Shown one piece after another: positions 1 through 8,850 of a DNA stretch of 64,000 nucleotides. A program made the position numbers and the translations under genes. Position 1 is the first letter of the stretch. Every line of letters begins with the position of its first letter. The DNA lies in contig JASHOS010000197.1 in the NCBI GenBank assembly GCA_030040995.1, positions 1-64,000 of the forward strand. The letters run 5' to 3'. The stretch comes from Terriglobia bacterium. GTDB lineage: Bacteria > Acidobacteriota > Terriglobia > UBA7540. The notes under the pieces were generated by a model. It saw nothing but the letters and a program-made list of their open reading frames with translations, was not told the DNA's origin and did no database searches.

Positions 1-168
1 AGACGAAAAGCGGAATTGGTCGTTAATCTCCGCGTTGCCCTGCCGCCGCGTTATCTGCGGCCCGCCTTGACCGAGGCCCTGAACGATCTCACCGGTATTC
101 AGGGGACCATTCTAAGCGAATGCAGTTTCGCGCCAAGCCGGCCCGTGCCGAGGCACCGGATGGCATAG
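1..168 (+). CDS. 3' end of an unrecognised protein
   Basis: An open frame enters from the left edge and runs 55 codons to TAG at 166-168. The residues (start RRKAELVV, middle LTEALNDLTGIQGTI) alternate beta-alpha-beta as in a small ACT- or MgtC-tail-like regulatory domain, but this is only a resemblance. The start lies outside the window. The gene is followed by 600 bases of repeats with no other convincing gene. Function is not assigned. Confidence 0.4.
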   Translation, partial: RRKAELVVNLRVALPPRYLRPALTEALNDLTGIQGTILSECSFAPSRPVPRHRMA

Positions 169-325
169 CACCTTGCCACGGACGCGACTGAGGCGCCACC
201 TCGAATCAGGATGACGTCAAAGTTGGGCTTGTTGCGGTTTGGAGCCGTTTTTGTAGCGCCACGCGTCCTTGCGGTCGCAACCAACCGAGCGCAAACACCT
301 TGCCCTCCCCCTTGGGCTCAGCTTT

Positions 326-355
326 ACCCATATCTTCGGCTGGACATGGGGGTGG
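326..355 (+). repeat. Short dispersed repeat, CCGGCTGGACACGGGGG type
   Basis: A CATATCTTCGGCTGGACATG motif followed by a G run. Near-identical copies occur at 21480-21508 (same strand) and 22087-22117 (opposite strand), and a shorter one (CCCCCCGTGTCCAGC) lies near 640-655. All lie beside the larger CCCTCACCC-type repeats. Confidence 0.6.
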
Positions 356-384
356 ACATGAAGTCGCTACTACGTAGCGGGCTG

Positions 385-592
385 CGGAGGGCCTCGTATC
401 AGTTGGTTATGTCGCTTCGCGACACCCGCGAAGCTATGAAAAGAGCCTGTGCCCTCTCCCTCGGGAGAGGGTGGCTCGCGGCCGGCGCTTTCTCCAGCCG
501 GTGCGAGCCGGGCCTGCGCCCACCGAAGGTCGCTTACGCTCCAGAGCTTCAGCGACGGAGCGGCTCCTGCCCGCAGGCGGGTGAGGGGGTTC
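385..592 (+). repeat. Long dispersed repeat, CCCTCACCCGCC type (copy 1)
   Basis: This copy runs from a segment containing GCTTCGCGACACCCGCGAAG through CCCTCTCCCTCGGGAGAGGG and CGGCCGGCGCTTTCTCCAGC to GCAGGCGGGTGAGGGGG. Related copies are at 20151-20291, 21528-21575, 21969-22039, 22750-22925 (inverted) and 29437-29556 (inverted). The tail with the CGCGAAGC hairpin recurs at about 29513-29553. Frames crossing it have no recognisable protein, so the gap from 169 to 794 is treated as repeats plus a promoter region. Confidence 0.7.
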
Positions 593-714
593 TGCCGAGA
601 TTTTCAAGACAGGGCACGGCTTAAAGCCGTGCCCTGATACACCCCCCGTGTCCAGCAAGAAGAAAATGTGAGACACGCTCCGCCCGAGTTGGTGGGCTGT
701 TTTCCGTCAGAGAA

Positions 715-744
715 TTGACAGGCTGAGACCTTTCGGTTTAGGCT
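715..744 (+). promoter_or_regulatory. Candidate sigma-70 promoter of the TPR gene
   Basis: A perfect -35 TTGACA (715-720) is followed after 18 bases by TAGGCT (739-744), a moderate -10. It lies 50 bases before the ATG at 795 and is the best promoter-like site ahead of the TPR-rnc-lepB-AsmA run. Confidence 0.4.
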
Positions 745-794
745 CACAAAACAAGGGCTGGGAGGAGCAGGCTTGGGCCGGAGGTAACCGCTCG

Positions 795-1751
795 ATGAAT
801 AAAAAGAAGGTAAAGGTCCGAATTCCGGCGGCGCTGGTGTTCGGCGCCACGCTGGTTCTTGCGGGCAGCAGTTCGGCTCTCTTCGCACAAAGCTCGAATG
901 GTTCGCAGCAGCCCGCAGCCCAGAGCAACTCACAGCAAAGCCAATCCAGCCCCTCGGGTCCCGCGCCGTCGCTCCAGAAGTCTCAAGGTCCGCCTCCTGC
1001 GTCACCTCAGATTAGCCCCCAGGAAAACCAGGATTTCACGGCAATCGAAAACGAAAAGGATCCCAACAAGCAGTTTCAGCTTGTTAAGGATTTTCAGCAG
1101 AAGTACCCCAACAGCCCGTTGTTGAGTAATGCTTTGTTTTTCGGTGTTGGGGCAGCGGAACAAAGGAACGACGTTCCAGACGCCGTCAACTTTGCCGAGG
1201 AAAGCGTAAAGCTCCAGCCCAACAATCTGAGAAGTCTGATTCTTCTTTCCGGTTTGCTTCCGCTACCCCAGGCATTGCAAGGGAACGCCCAGCAAAAAGC
1301 CCAGCAGCTCAATGAATCAGAGAGCGACGCCAACCGCGCGCTTCAGCTTCTCAATAGTCTTCAGGCCGCGCCCAACGTGCCACCTGCGGAGTTTGGGAAG
1401 GAAAAAAGCATGATCGCGGGAGAGATTCACGCGGCATTGGGAATGACGCATTTAGAACGGGCAGTGCTAACTCCGGCTCCGGCAGGCGCGCCGCCGGCTG
1501 CTTCGGAACTCGCTGCGGCAGAGCAGGAATTCAAAACGGCGGTGGCCGGTCCGGAACCGAACGTGCAAGATTATTACCGTCTGGGCGAAGTTTACACGCG
1601 AGAAAATAAGATTGATGAAGCGATTGGCGCCTTTTCGCAGGCAGCCCAACTGGGTCAGGGAACGCTTATGCAGAAGCTCGCGGGCGCAAGGATCGCCCAA
1701 TTACAAGCCGCCAAGGCCAAGAGCGCCGCAGCGCCATCAGCCAAACAGTGA
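795..1751 (+). CDS. Secreted TPR-repeat protein
   Basis: A 318-residue protein starting at ATG after GGAGGT at 780-785. Residues 1-32 form a signal peptide (basic MNKKKVKVR, hydrophobic core, cleavage near LFAQ). A low-complexity Gln/Ser/Pro stretch follows (about 33-75), then helical TPR-like repeats to the end, the clearest around residues 255-300 (YYRLGEVYTRENKIDEAIGA). It probably acts as a periplasmic scaffold; no partner can be named. The next gene (rnc) starts 16 bases after its stop, so they are likely co-transcribed. Confidence 0.8.
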   Translation: MNKKKVKVRIPAALVFGATLVLAGSSSALFAQSSNGSQQPAAQSNSQQSQSSPSGPAPSLQKSQGPPPASPQISPQENQDFTAIENEKDPNKQFQLVKDFQQKYPNSPLLSNALFFGVGAAEQRNDVPDAVNFAEESVKLQPNNLRSLILLSGLLPLPQALQGNAQQKAQQLNESESDANRALQLLNSLQAAPNVPPAEFGKEKSMIAGEIHAALGMTHLERAVLTPAPAGAPPAASELAAAEQEFKTAVAGPEPNVQDYYRLGEVYTRENKIDEAIGAFSQAAQLGQGTLMQKLAGARIAQLQAAKAKSAAAPSAKQ

Positions 1752-1767
1752 CCAGGCACATCGCGTC

Positions 1768-2478
1768 GTGGAAATACGAAAATTTGAGACCCTGCAGAAG
1801 TTGATCGGCTATCAGTTCCACGATCCGGAGTTGTTGTTCGAAGCCCTCACCCATTCTTCGTACGTCCGCGAAGCCCCCGGGACCCTGAGGGACAACGAGC
1901 AGTTAGAGTTTTTGGGCGACGCAATCCTCGGTTTTGTAGTCAGCTTCAACCTGGCGAACGCATATCCCCACTATTCAGAAGGCAAGCTCTCCCGGGGCCG
2001 TGCAAGAATTGTAGGGGCCGAGCACCTGGCCAAGATCGCCGCGCAGCTTGAGCTGGGAAATTACCTGCGTCTGGGCCACGGTGAGGAGAAGACGGGCGGC
2101 CGGCTGAAAACACGGTTGGCGGTAAACGCCCTGGAGGCTCTAGTGGCCGCCATTTATCGTGACGGCGGCCTGAAATCCGCCGAGAGCTTCATTGAGCATT
2201 GCATTCTTCCTCAACATCTTCTTGCGGCCGAGGAAGCCCTCTTTTTCGTGGATTACAAATCCGCGCTGCAGGAGTACTTGCAGGCCGGGCGCCACCGTTC
2301 CGCCATGTACCGCGTGGTTGCAGAGAACGGTCCCGAGCATCGCAAGGTGTTCGTTGTGGAGGTTAGCGCCCTCGATCGCGTGGCGCGCGGCTCGGGCGAG
2401 AGCAAGAAAGTGGCCGAGCAACAAGCCGCAAGAAATCTAATGGAGTTCGTCGAAAGGAAGCCGCTCCCCGATGAGTGA
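1768..2478 (+). CDS. rnc: Ribonuclease III
   Basis: Double-strand-specific endoribonuclease of rRNA and mRNA processing. From GTG 1768 the product is 236 residues, normal for the family; the open frame extends further upstream but that part overlaps the TPR gene and lacks family character. The RNase III signature EQLEFLGDA is intact and places catalytic Glu47 and Asp51. In the second metal motif (AVNALEALVAAIY) the usual Asp is Asn120, while Glu123 is kept. A dsRNA-binding domain occupies about 165-230. The 3' end overlaps lepB by 8 bases, indicating translational coupling. Confidence 0.93.
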   Translation: MEIRKFETLQKLIGYQFHDPELLFEALTHSSYVREAPGTLRDNEQLEFLGDAILGFVVSFNLANAYPHYSEGKLSRGRARIVGAEHLAKIAAQLELGNYLRLGHGEEKTGGRLKTRLAVNALEALVAAIYRDGGLKSAESFIEHCILPQHLLAAEEALFFVDYKSALQEYLQAGRHRSAMYRVVAENGPEHRKVFVVEVSALDRVARGSGESKKVAEQQAARNLMEFVERKPLPDE

Positions 2479-3232
2479 ACCCCATCGTAAATCGACGGTT
2501 CGCGACACGTTTGAGTCGCTGGTGATCACGGTCATCTTAGCCGTGTTTGGCACAACGTTCGTCGTGGAAGCATTTAAGATTCCCACCGGCTCGATGGAAA
2601 AGACGCTGCTGATCGGCGATCATCTTCTGGTCAATAAATTCTGCTTTGCTGACCAGCCCGGCTTGATCCACAGCGTCCCTCCCTACCGAAGGATCCGGCG
2701 GGGCGACGTTGTGGTGTTTAAATATCCCGGAACCGAGCCGGGCCAAGAGCCGGGAACACATTTCGTGAAGAGGGTTATCGGGTTGCCGGGCGACCGCATC
2801 CGCATAGCCGATAGGCGAGTCTACGTGAATGGAGCCGAGCTCAAAGAACCGTATGTCGACAATACGTACCCTGACGAGCAGCTCCCCGGCGACGATTTTC
2901 CGCTGCCTCCGGGTGAGGCTCTGCCTACGTCAACGATGAGTTGGTCCAGCACCGAGAGCCAGTACGTGACCAATGGCCAGATTGTGGTGCCGCCAGACGA
3001 TTACTTCGTAATGGGTGATAACCGCGAAAATAGTTGGGACAGCCGTTTCTGGGGATTTGTGCCGAGGAATCTGATTTCCGGCCGTCCCCTCCTGATTTAC
3101 TGGTCTTACCAGACCCCCCCGGGATCATACCTCCTGACCTCGTTTTCAGATCGCGTCTCGCAATTGGGAAGCATATTCATCCATTTTTTCACGCGAACTC
3201 GCTGGCGGCGAACCTTCAAAATGGTACGCTGA
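2471..3232 (+). CDS. lepB: Signal peptidase I
   Basis: Membrane serine protease that removes signal peptides from Sec and Tat exported proteins. It has 253 residues with one N-terminal membrane segment (about 14-35). The catalytic Ser41 sits in PTGSMEKTLL and the general-base Lys100 in HFVKRVIGLPGD. The later MGDNRENSWDSRFWG box completes the family signature. An insertion of about 40 residues (roughly 120-165, rich in Pro and acidic residues) separates the Lys box from the MGDN box. The start overlaps rnc and the stop overlaps the AsmA-like gene start (ATGA), so the three form a coupled run. Confidence 0.95.
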   Translation: MSEPHRKSTVRDTFESLVITVILAVFGTTFVVEAFKIPTGSMEKTLLIGDHLLVNKFCFADQPGLIHSVPPYRRIRRGDVVVFKYPGTEPGQEPGTHFVKRVIGLPGDRIRIADRRVYVNGAELKEPYVDNTYPDEQLPGDDFPLPPGEALPTSTMSWSSTESQYVTNGQIVVPPDDYFVMGDNRENSWDSRFWGFVPRNLISGRPLLIYWSYQTPPGSYLLTSFSDRVSQLGSIFIHFFTRTRWRRTFKMVR

Positions 3233-6054
3233 TGAAGTTACCCCTCCGTGCTCACGCCCGGATGATTCTGCTGGCCGCTGCTGCACTGCTGGTGGCGGCA
3301 TGGCTCTTGCCCCCGTTCTTCCATGCTGGCCGATACCGGCGGGTGCTCAAGGCCGGACTTGAAAGCAAGCTTGGACGTCCGGTGGAGCTGGGAGCCGTGA
3401 GTGTTCGCCTGCTCCCCCATCCCGGCTTTTCCATCGGCAACGTCCTGATCGAGGAAGACCCGCGCTTCGGCTCGGAGCCTTTTGCACGTGTGGACCGTGT
3501 GGAGTGCGACCTGCGCTGGCGCAGCCTGCTAGGCTCGCGTCTGGACTGTGCCCGGATTCTCCTGGAGGGTGCGGATCTGAATGTGGTTCGCAACAACCAG
3601 GGAAGGTGGAACATCGAAGATTTTTTCCTGCGCAGCCACACCGTTTCAGGAATACGCTCGCTCCGCTCCAAAACCAGTCCCGACGACGGGTTCGAGCTGG
3701 ATATCGAGCGCGCCCACCTTAACTTCATATCGGGCATTACGAAGACGGCTTGGACCATCGCGGCGCTCAGCGGCGGTTTGACGCTTAATCCTTCTACCGG
3801 TTCCATCCGCTTCCAATTCGCGGGATCTCCGGTTCGAACCGGCCTCACCCTACCGGCTACCCCGGGGACCATCGAGCTAAGCGGGGAATGGAAGCCCGGC
3901 AAAAATCTTCATGGGCCGTTTACCGCCCGGGTCGATACGGATGGATCGTTGTTGTATGGCTGGATCCCGTTTCTCACGGGCCGCAACCCGGAAATCTACG
4001 GCCTGGCTAGCGCGGCAATTCAGGTGGCGGGAACGGTAGACCGGCTGAGCTTCCATGGTGAGGCGCAGTTCGACCAACTGCACCGCTGGGAATCTCTGCC
4101 TCCTCTTTCTTCCATGCCGGTCGCCTTAAATTTCTCCGGCTCCTACACCCGTTCCGGCGGCCGGCTGTTTGTCCAAAGCGCGGACGCGGAGTTTGCGGGA
4201 TCCCACCTGCACCTTACCGGCACAATCGACCAGTTCCCCAGCACTCCCAGGATGGACGTCGTTTTGGCGATCGATCGGTCTCAACTCTCCGATGTGGTCT
4301 CGATGATCAGCAGACTTTCAGGACACGCTACCGCCGCAAGCCTGTCAGGCCGCGTGGACGGCTTGGTTACGATCCAGGGTCCGTGGCGTAAAGAACGGTA
4401 CGTTGGGTTGGTGGGAGTCCGCTCCTTCCGGTTGCGCGAGCACGCGATTTCATTCCAGGCTCCCGCTTTACGCGTTCAGATCGGCGGGACCGGCGCGCAG
4501 TTGCTTCCGGCCCGATTTCTTCTGGAACCGGACATTGAGGGCATCGTGAAGGGTAGCCTTCTTTCTAAAACTGTAGCAGGGCGGGAAATTGGCGCCCGAG
4601 AAGCCAAAGTCCGGCCGGGCAACCTGGGTCCCCAACGCCGCCACACCCCCGCGCCCCGGCCCGGATCAAAGTACGAGCTAACGCTCTTCACCTCGCACGC
4701 TTCACTCCACGCCCTCACACGGCTGGCCCAGTCTTTAGGCGTTCGGCCTCTACGCGACCTGAACGCTGAGGGGAACGCGGAGGCTACGGTTAACTTGGCC
4801 GGCTCAGCTTGGCCATTTACCATGCCCCATTTTACCGCAGAGGCTAACCTCGATCAGGCGCAGTTATTCGTGCCCGGCTTGACGGAGCCGGTTCGTTTCC
4901 GCCGTTGTCACCTGGAAGCGCGCGATCGCAACATTCGAGTCGATCACTTCGCCGCCGAAGTCGGCTCCGCAACATTTACCGGGTGGCTCAGCCATCAGGG
5001 GTCTCGTGCCGAAGACCCTCCGTGGGAATTCGGCATCCGCACGCCGAGGCTGAGCGTGGAACAGGCATCGCTGTGGTTCGCCGCCCTGGGACACAGAAGC
5101 GCGCTGCCCATTTTGGATCTCATTCCCGGATTGAGCTCGCTGGTCGCCGGGCGCAGGGCCGGAAGAAACATCTTTGCTTCACTCCGGGCCCAGGGAAACT
5201 TTGAATCCCCCCTCGTCACTTTTCGCTCAATAGGGCTGCGCAATGTTCGAGCGGCTATATCTATTGCGGGGCGCGTGGCGAAAATCGATGATGCAAGCTT
5301 CGAAGTAGCAGACGGGAGGGGAAGCGCTTCCGGCCGAATTGACTTCAAACGGGCCCCAGCGCAAGTGAGCGGTAACTTCAGCCTTCAAGACGGCAAGCTC
5401 GGGTATTTTGTGCCAGATTTTCCCCGTGCCCTGCAGCAAGTTAGCGGCGCGATTTTCGCCACCGGCCAGTTCACGACTCGAGGGCTCACCCGCAAGGAGA
5501 TGAGCGCCAACTTGCTGGGAGAAACTCGCCTTACGTTCCAGAATATTTCTTTTGGGCGGTTCGATCCTTTGCAGGCTGTGGCGCGCGCCGCGTTCCCAGG
5601 CCGGCTTCGGCCTGAGCGTGAGCCAGCGCATATATCATCTACCCGGTTGAATTTGACCGTTGCGCATCAGCTTATCTATTTGCAGCCCTTCCGGGTGATC
5701 CTTTCCGGAGCCAGATTGGACCTGAAAGGAAATCTGGCATTCAACGGAGCTGCCAATCTCCTGATCCACGCGGACCTCAGCTCAGTGCCGGGGCGCTGGA
5801 GGAGCGGTGCGCGGACGCCTTTGATTGCGGACAATCCTTCGCAAGGGGACTCGCTGCCAGAGGATCCATTCGCAGACGCGCCGTCCAGCACCACTGGGAG
5901 CAGTCACGCCCCTTTCCCGTCCCCGGCCGGAGTTCCCTCATTTTCAGCTCGCCTTGACCGGCGCGGTTGGGTTGCCTTACTCCGCCTGGGTGGCCCGTTC
6001 AAAAACCTGGCGGTGGTTCGCGGCGTCGAACGCGCCAAGGTCAACGCAAACTGA
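3232..6054 (+). CDS. AsmA-family envelope protein
   Basis: A 940-residue protein from the ATG at 3232 that overlaps the lepB stop. Residues about 8-30 form a membrane anchor (ILLAAAALLVAAWLLPPFF). The AsmA N-terminal region follows (ELGAVSVRLLPHPGFSIGNV), then a long beta-rich stretch typical of AsmA/TamB-like proteins of the intermembrane space, and the AsmA-type C-terminal region near 690-870. Relatives help move phospholipids or assemble the outer membrane; the exact role here is not visible. The last 80 residues are Pro/Ser rich. An upstream in-frame extension (from 3034) lies inside lepB and was rejected. Confidence 0.85.
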   Translation: MKLPLRAHARMILLAAAALLVAAWLLPPFFHAGRYRRVLKAGLESKLGRPVELGAVSVRLLPHPGFSIGNVLIEEDPRFGSEPFARVDRVECDLRWRSLLGSRLDCARILLEGADLNVVRNNQGRWNIEDFFLRSHTVSGIRSLRSKTSPDDGFELDIERAHLNFISGITKTAWTIAALSGGLTLNPSTGSIRFQFAGSPVRTGLTLPATPGTIELSGEWKPGKNLHGPFTARVDTDGSLLYGWIPFLTGRNPEIYGLASAAIQVAGTVDRLSFHGEAQFDQLHRWESLPPLSSMPVALNFSGSYTRSGGRLFVQSADAEFAGSHLHLTGTIDQFPSTPRMDVVLAIDRSQLSDVVSMISRLSGHATAASLSGRVDGLVTIQGPWRKERYVGLVGVRSFRLREHAISFQAPALRVQIGGTGAQLLPARFLLEPDIEGIVKGSLLSKTVAGREIGAREAKVRPGNLGPQRRHTPAPRPGSKYELTLFTSHASLHALTRLAQSLGVRPLRDLNAEGNAEATVNLAGSAWPFTMPHFTAEANLDQAQLFVPGLTEPVRFRRCHLEARDRNIRVDHFAAEVGSATFTGWLSHQGSRAEDPPWEFGIRTPRLSVEQASLWFAALGHRSALPILDLIPGLSSLVAGRRAGRNIFASLRAQGNFESPLVTFRSIGLRNVRAAISIAGRVAKIDDASFEVADGRGSASGRIDFKRAPAQVSGNFSLQDGKLGYFVPDFPRALQQVSGAIFATGQFTTRGLTRKEMSANLLGETRLTFQNISFGRFDPLQAVARAAFPGRLRPEREPAHISSTRLNLTVAHQLIYLQPFRVILSGARLDLKGNLAFNGAANLLIHADLSSVPGRWRSGARTPLIADNPSQGDSLPEDPFADAPSSTTGSSHAPFPSPAGVPSFSARLDRRGWVALLRLGGPFKNLAVVRGVERAKVNAN

Positions 6055-6198
6055 TTGGCGTACAAACGCACTGCGCGACCGTCTCTGGACGACGAAGCCA
6101 CGGCGAGCCCAACTTTCCTTGCAAAGCCGTTCCTTTGCATCTACCACGGGGAGCCCGGAACTGCCATACTGATTCGTACCGCAATTACGAGGAGAAGC

Positions 6199-7107
6199 AT
6201 GCGCAACTTGAAAAGAGTAATCGTGCTTTCGTGGATCTCGCTGCTGGCGGCAGCAGCTCTGGGAGCTCAGGAAACGCCCTCCCAACAGTCCTCGAGCCCT
6301 CAGCCCACCCAACAAGCCCACGGGCCGCAGGCGCAAAGGCCGGCGAGGCAGCGGCCCAATTTTGCGGCAATGGCAGCGCGCATCTTTACGCCAGGTCCAG
6401 CTCCAGACCCGGCTGCTGTTAAACGCGGTCAAAAACTATTTGCCCCCACCTGCGGCTTCTGTCATGGCCCGGACGCGACGGGCAGGAGCGGCCCTGACTT
6501 GGTGGCGTCCAGCCTGGTCATCCGCGATAACGGCGGCAACCTGATCGGGCGGGTGGTGCACGATGGCCGGCCTGGCCAAGGAATGCCCGCCTTTCCTGGT
6601 TTGTCTAGCCAGCAGATTGCCGACATCTCTGCCTTCTTGCATTCACGAATTCGGGCGGCGGCCAACCGCTTCGCCTACAGTTTCCATGAGGTGGTCACAG
6701 GAAACGCTCAGGCGGGCGAAACCTACTTTAACGGCGCGGGTAAATGCAACACGTGTCATTCCGTTACCGGAGACTTGGCGGGAATTGCGAGCCGGTTCCA
6801 GCCCCCGGAGCTGCAAGCGCGCCTCATTTATCCCGGCCGGTCGTCTCCGGGCTTTGGAGGACCTCCTGCCAAGCCTACAAGGGTCACCGTGACGTTGCCT
6901 TCGGGAGAAAGAGTTTCCGGCACGCTGATTTCCCGTGACCCGTTCAACATCGCGTTGCGGGACGATGCCGGATGGTATCGATCTTTCCCGGTGGCAGGCG
7001 CGACGATCGAGACGGATGATCCTCTCGAAGCGCACCAAAAGCTGGTCAACACGATTACCGATACGGAGATGCACGACCTTTTGGCCTACCTGGAGACCCT
7101 CAAATGA
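6199..7107 (+). CDS. Di-haem cytochrome c, exported
   Basis: A 302-residue protein. ATG 6199 follows AGGAGA at 6190-6195; the open frame upstream has no RBS or signal. A signal peptide (VIVLSWISLLAAAALGA) precedes a Gln/Pro-rich linker. There are two haem-binding motifs, CGFCH and CNTCH. Between the second haem site and the C-terminal helix (LLAYLETLK) lies a beta-rich insert of about 70 residues (VTVTLPSGERVSGTLISRD). Periplasmic electron carrier. The stop overlaps the quinoprotein start (ATGA), so it very likely accepts electrons from that dehydrogenase. Confidence 0.88.
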   Translation: MRNLKRVIVLSWISLLAAAALGAQETPSQQSSSPQPTQQAHGPQAQRPARQRPNFAAMAARIFTPGPAPDPAAVKRGQKLFAPTCGFCHGPDATGRSGPDLVASSLVIRDNGGNLIGRVVHDGRPGQGMPAFPGLSSQQIADISAFLHSRIRAAANRFAYSFHEVVTGNAQAGETYFNGAGKCNTCHSVTGDLAGIASRFQPPELQARLIYPGRSSPGFGGPPAKPTRVTVTLPSGERVSGTLISRDPFNIALRDDAGWYRSFPVAGATIETDDPLEAHQKLVNTITDTEMHDLLAYLETLK

Positions 7108-8693
7108 AGCTACGTCTCACATTGCTAACGCTCTCGCTGTTTGCTCTCATGTCGCCGCTGTGGGGGCAAGGCCTCGATCCCGCCAAGCTTCTTAACCCGC
7201 CGGCAGGTACGTGGCCCACTTACAACGGCGATTACTCCGGCCGCCGCTACAGTCCCCTTGCTCAGATTAATTCATCGAATGTCAACACGCTTACGCTCGC
7301 CTGGATATGGCGCGTGACGGCCTCGCGCTTCGGGGGCTCACAGCCCGGCTTCGGGTCGGCGATTAAGGCCACGCCGCTCGAAGTGAACGGAGTGCTCTAC
7401 TTTTCCGAGCCCGACAACGTTTGGGCGGTGGACGCTCGAACGGGCGAGGAGATCTGGCACTATCAATATCCTCCTAACGACGGGCTGCACATTGGGAGCC
7501 GCGGTGTGGCAATGTACGGCAACTGGCTCTACTTCGAGACGCCGGATAATTATTTGGTTTCTCTCGATGCCCGGACCGGCAAGGAACGCTGGCGCCGGGA
7601 AATGGCCGATGTGAAGCTCGATTATTTTTCCACCATGGCGCCCGTGGTAGTGAAGAATCACATCATCTGCAGTGTGGGCGGCGACACGCTTGACAACACC
7701 GGATATCTCGAGGCTCGCGATCCCGATACCGGTGCGCTTCAGTGGCAGTGGTTCACGGAGCCGCGGCCCGGCCAGCCGGGAGCGGATACGTGGCCCGACG
7801 CTGGCGCTATGGAGCATGGCGGAGGCATGCCTTGGATGCCGGGTACTTACGACCCGGAATTGAATCTCATCTATTGGGGCGTCGGCAATCCCAATCCCGT
7901 GCATGCCGGCGCGGGGCGGATGGGCGCGAATCTATGGACCGACTCCATCGTCGCCCTCAACCCCGATACCGGAAAAATGGTGTGGTACTACCAAACCACG
8001 CCGCACGATACTCATGACTGGGACAGCGTTCAGGCGCCGGTCCTGTTTGACGCCGTCTTCGACGGCAAGCCGCGCAAGCTGCTTGCACAGGCGAATCGGA
8101 ACGGCTTCTTTTTCCTGCTCGACCGCACTAACGGCCAGCATCTGCTCACCGCCCCTTTCGCAAAAACCAACTGGTCTATCGGTATCGATGCCGAGGGCCG
8201 CCCGATCATGAACCCGGGCGAGGTACCCACCCACGATGGGGTGCTCGTGTGCCCAAGCTCCGACGGGGCCACCAACTGGTTCGCGCCGGCATTCGATCCG
8301 GCGGTGGGCCGGTTCTACGTGATGGCTTCGGACAACTGCAGCGTGTTTTATCTCACGGCAGAAGGCAAGGGCGAGGGCTTCGCCGGGCGCGACTTCGGAG
8401 TGGGCGGCGACCAAGATGCCGTGCGCGCCATTGACTTCAACACCGGTAAGATCGTTTGGAGCTTTGACGGCGGGAGCGGCGGCGGGCTGCTTGCGACCGC
8501 CGGCCAGATAATCTTTTCCGGGGCAGCGGAAAGCGATCTGGTAGCGCTCGACCCTGCAACGGGACGGGTACTATGGCACACGTGCGCCGGACGCTCTACG
8601 AATCCACCCATCACCTATGAGCTTGACGGCCGGCAGTACGTGCTGTTCGGCGTGGGAAACTCGCTGATGGCCTTTACCCTGCCACGCCAGTGA
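7104..8693 (+). CDS. PQQ-dependent dehydrogenase-type quinoprotein
   Basis: A 529-residue exported beta-propeller protein of the PQQ alcohol/methanol dehydrogenase superfamily. The signal peptide ends near LWGQG. Propeller blades carry the tryptophan-docking pattern (VWAVDARTGEEIWHYQYP, LVSLDARTGKERW, IVALNPDTGKMVWYYQ). The conserved THDWDSVQAPVLFD region is present. It lacks a C-terminal haem domain, which the upstream cytochrome c would replace. The vicinal Cys-Cys pair usual before the RGVA segment is absent: the text reads HIGSRGVAMYG. The substrate cannot be told. It overlaps the cytochrome gene by 4 bases. Confidence 0.85.
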   Translation: MKLRLTLLTLSLFALMSPLWGQGLDPAKLLNPPAGTWPTYNGDYSGRRYSPLAQINSSNVNTLTLAWIWRVTASRFGGSQPGFGSAIKATPLEVNGVLYFSEPDNVWAVDARTGEEIWHYQYPPNDGLHIGSRGVAMYGNWLYFETPDNYLVSLDARTGKERWRREMADVKLDYFSTMAPVVVKNHIICSVGGDTLDNTGYLEARDPDTGALQWQWFTEPRPGQPGADTWPDAGAMEHGGGMPWMPGTYDPELNLIYWGVGNPNPVHAGAGRMGANLWTDSIVALNPDTGKMVWYYQTTPHDTHDWDSVQAPVLFDAVFDGKPRKLLAQANRNGFFFLLDRTNGQHLLTAPFAKTNWSIGIDAEGRPIMNPGEVPTHDGVLVCPSSDGATNWFAPAFDPAVGRFYVMASDNCSVFYLTAEGKGEGFAGRDFGVGGDQDAVRAIDFNTGKIVWSFDGGSGGGLLATAGQIIFSGAAESDLVALDPATGRVLWHTCAGRSTNPPITYELDGRQYVLFGVGNSLMAFTLPRQ

Positions 8694-8727
8694 GCGACGC
8701 GCGAGTCAAGAAACAAGTCAAAAAATC

Positions 8728-8837
8728 GTAATCCCTCAGTTTCGGGCTCGCCTGCTTTGTAGCGCCGACCTTCAGGTCGGCATATGGCCAAATGCCGGGC
8801 TGAAGCCCGGCGCCACGCGCCCGAAACTGAGGGGCCA
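8728..8837 (+). mobile_element. Armed REPIN element, bracketed by 9-bp direct repeats
   Basis: Inverted arms CCCTCAGTTTCGGGC (from 8733) and GCCCGAAACTGAGGGG (to 8834) enclose a REPIN core at 8759-8816 made of two hairpins (GCCGACCTTCAGGTCGGC and GCCGGGCTGAAGCCCGGC) with GTAG at its left end. The direct repeat CAAAAAATC stands at 8719-8727 and 8838-8846; being A-rich it is weaker evidence than at the two 97-bp copies. The element ends 13 bases before the bioA start. Confidence 0.7.
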
Positions 8838-8850
8838 CAAAAAATCAAGC

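Noticed and set aside
211-624. Open frame of 137 codons on plus in the first gap
   Set aside because: It reads through a dispersed repeat and has no family features; the same repeat is open in several frames elsewhere.
604-1005. 133-codon minus-strand frame overlapping the TPR gene start
   Set aside because: Antisense to a gene with a good RBS and signal peptide; Cys/Pro/Ser-rich composition typical of a shadow frame.
3034-3231. N-terminal extension of the AsmA-like frame
   Set aside because: Lies entirely within lepB in another frame; ATG 3232 overlaps the lepB stop and begins the membrane anchor.
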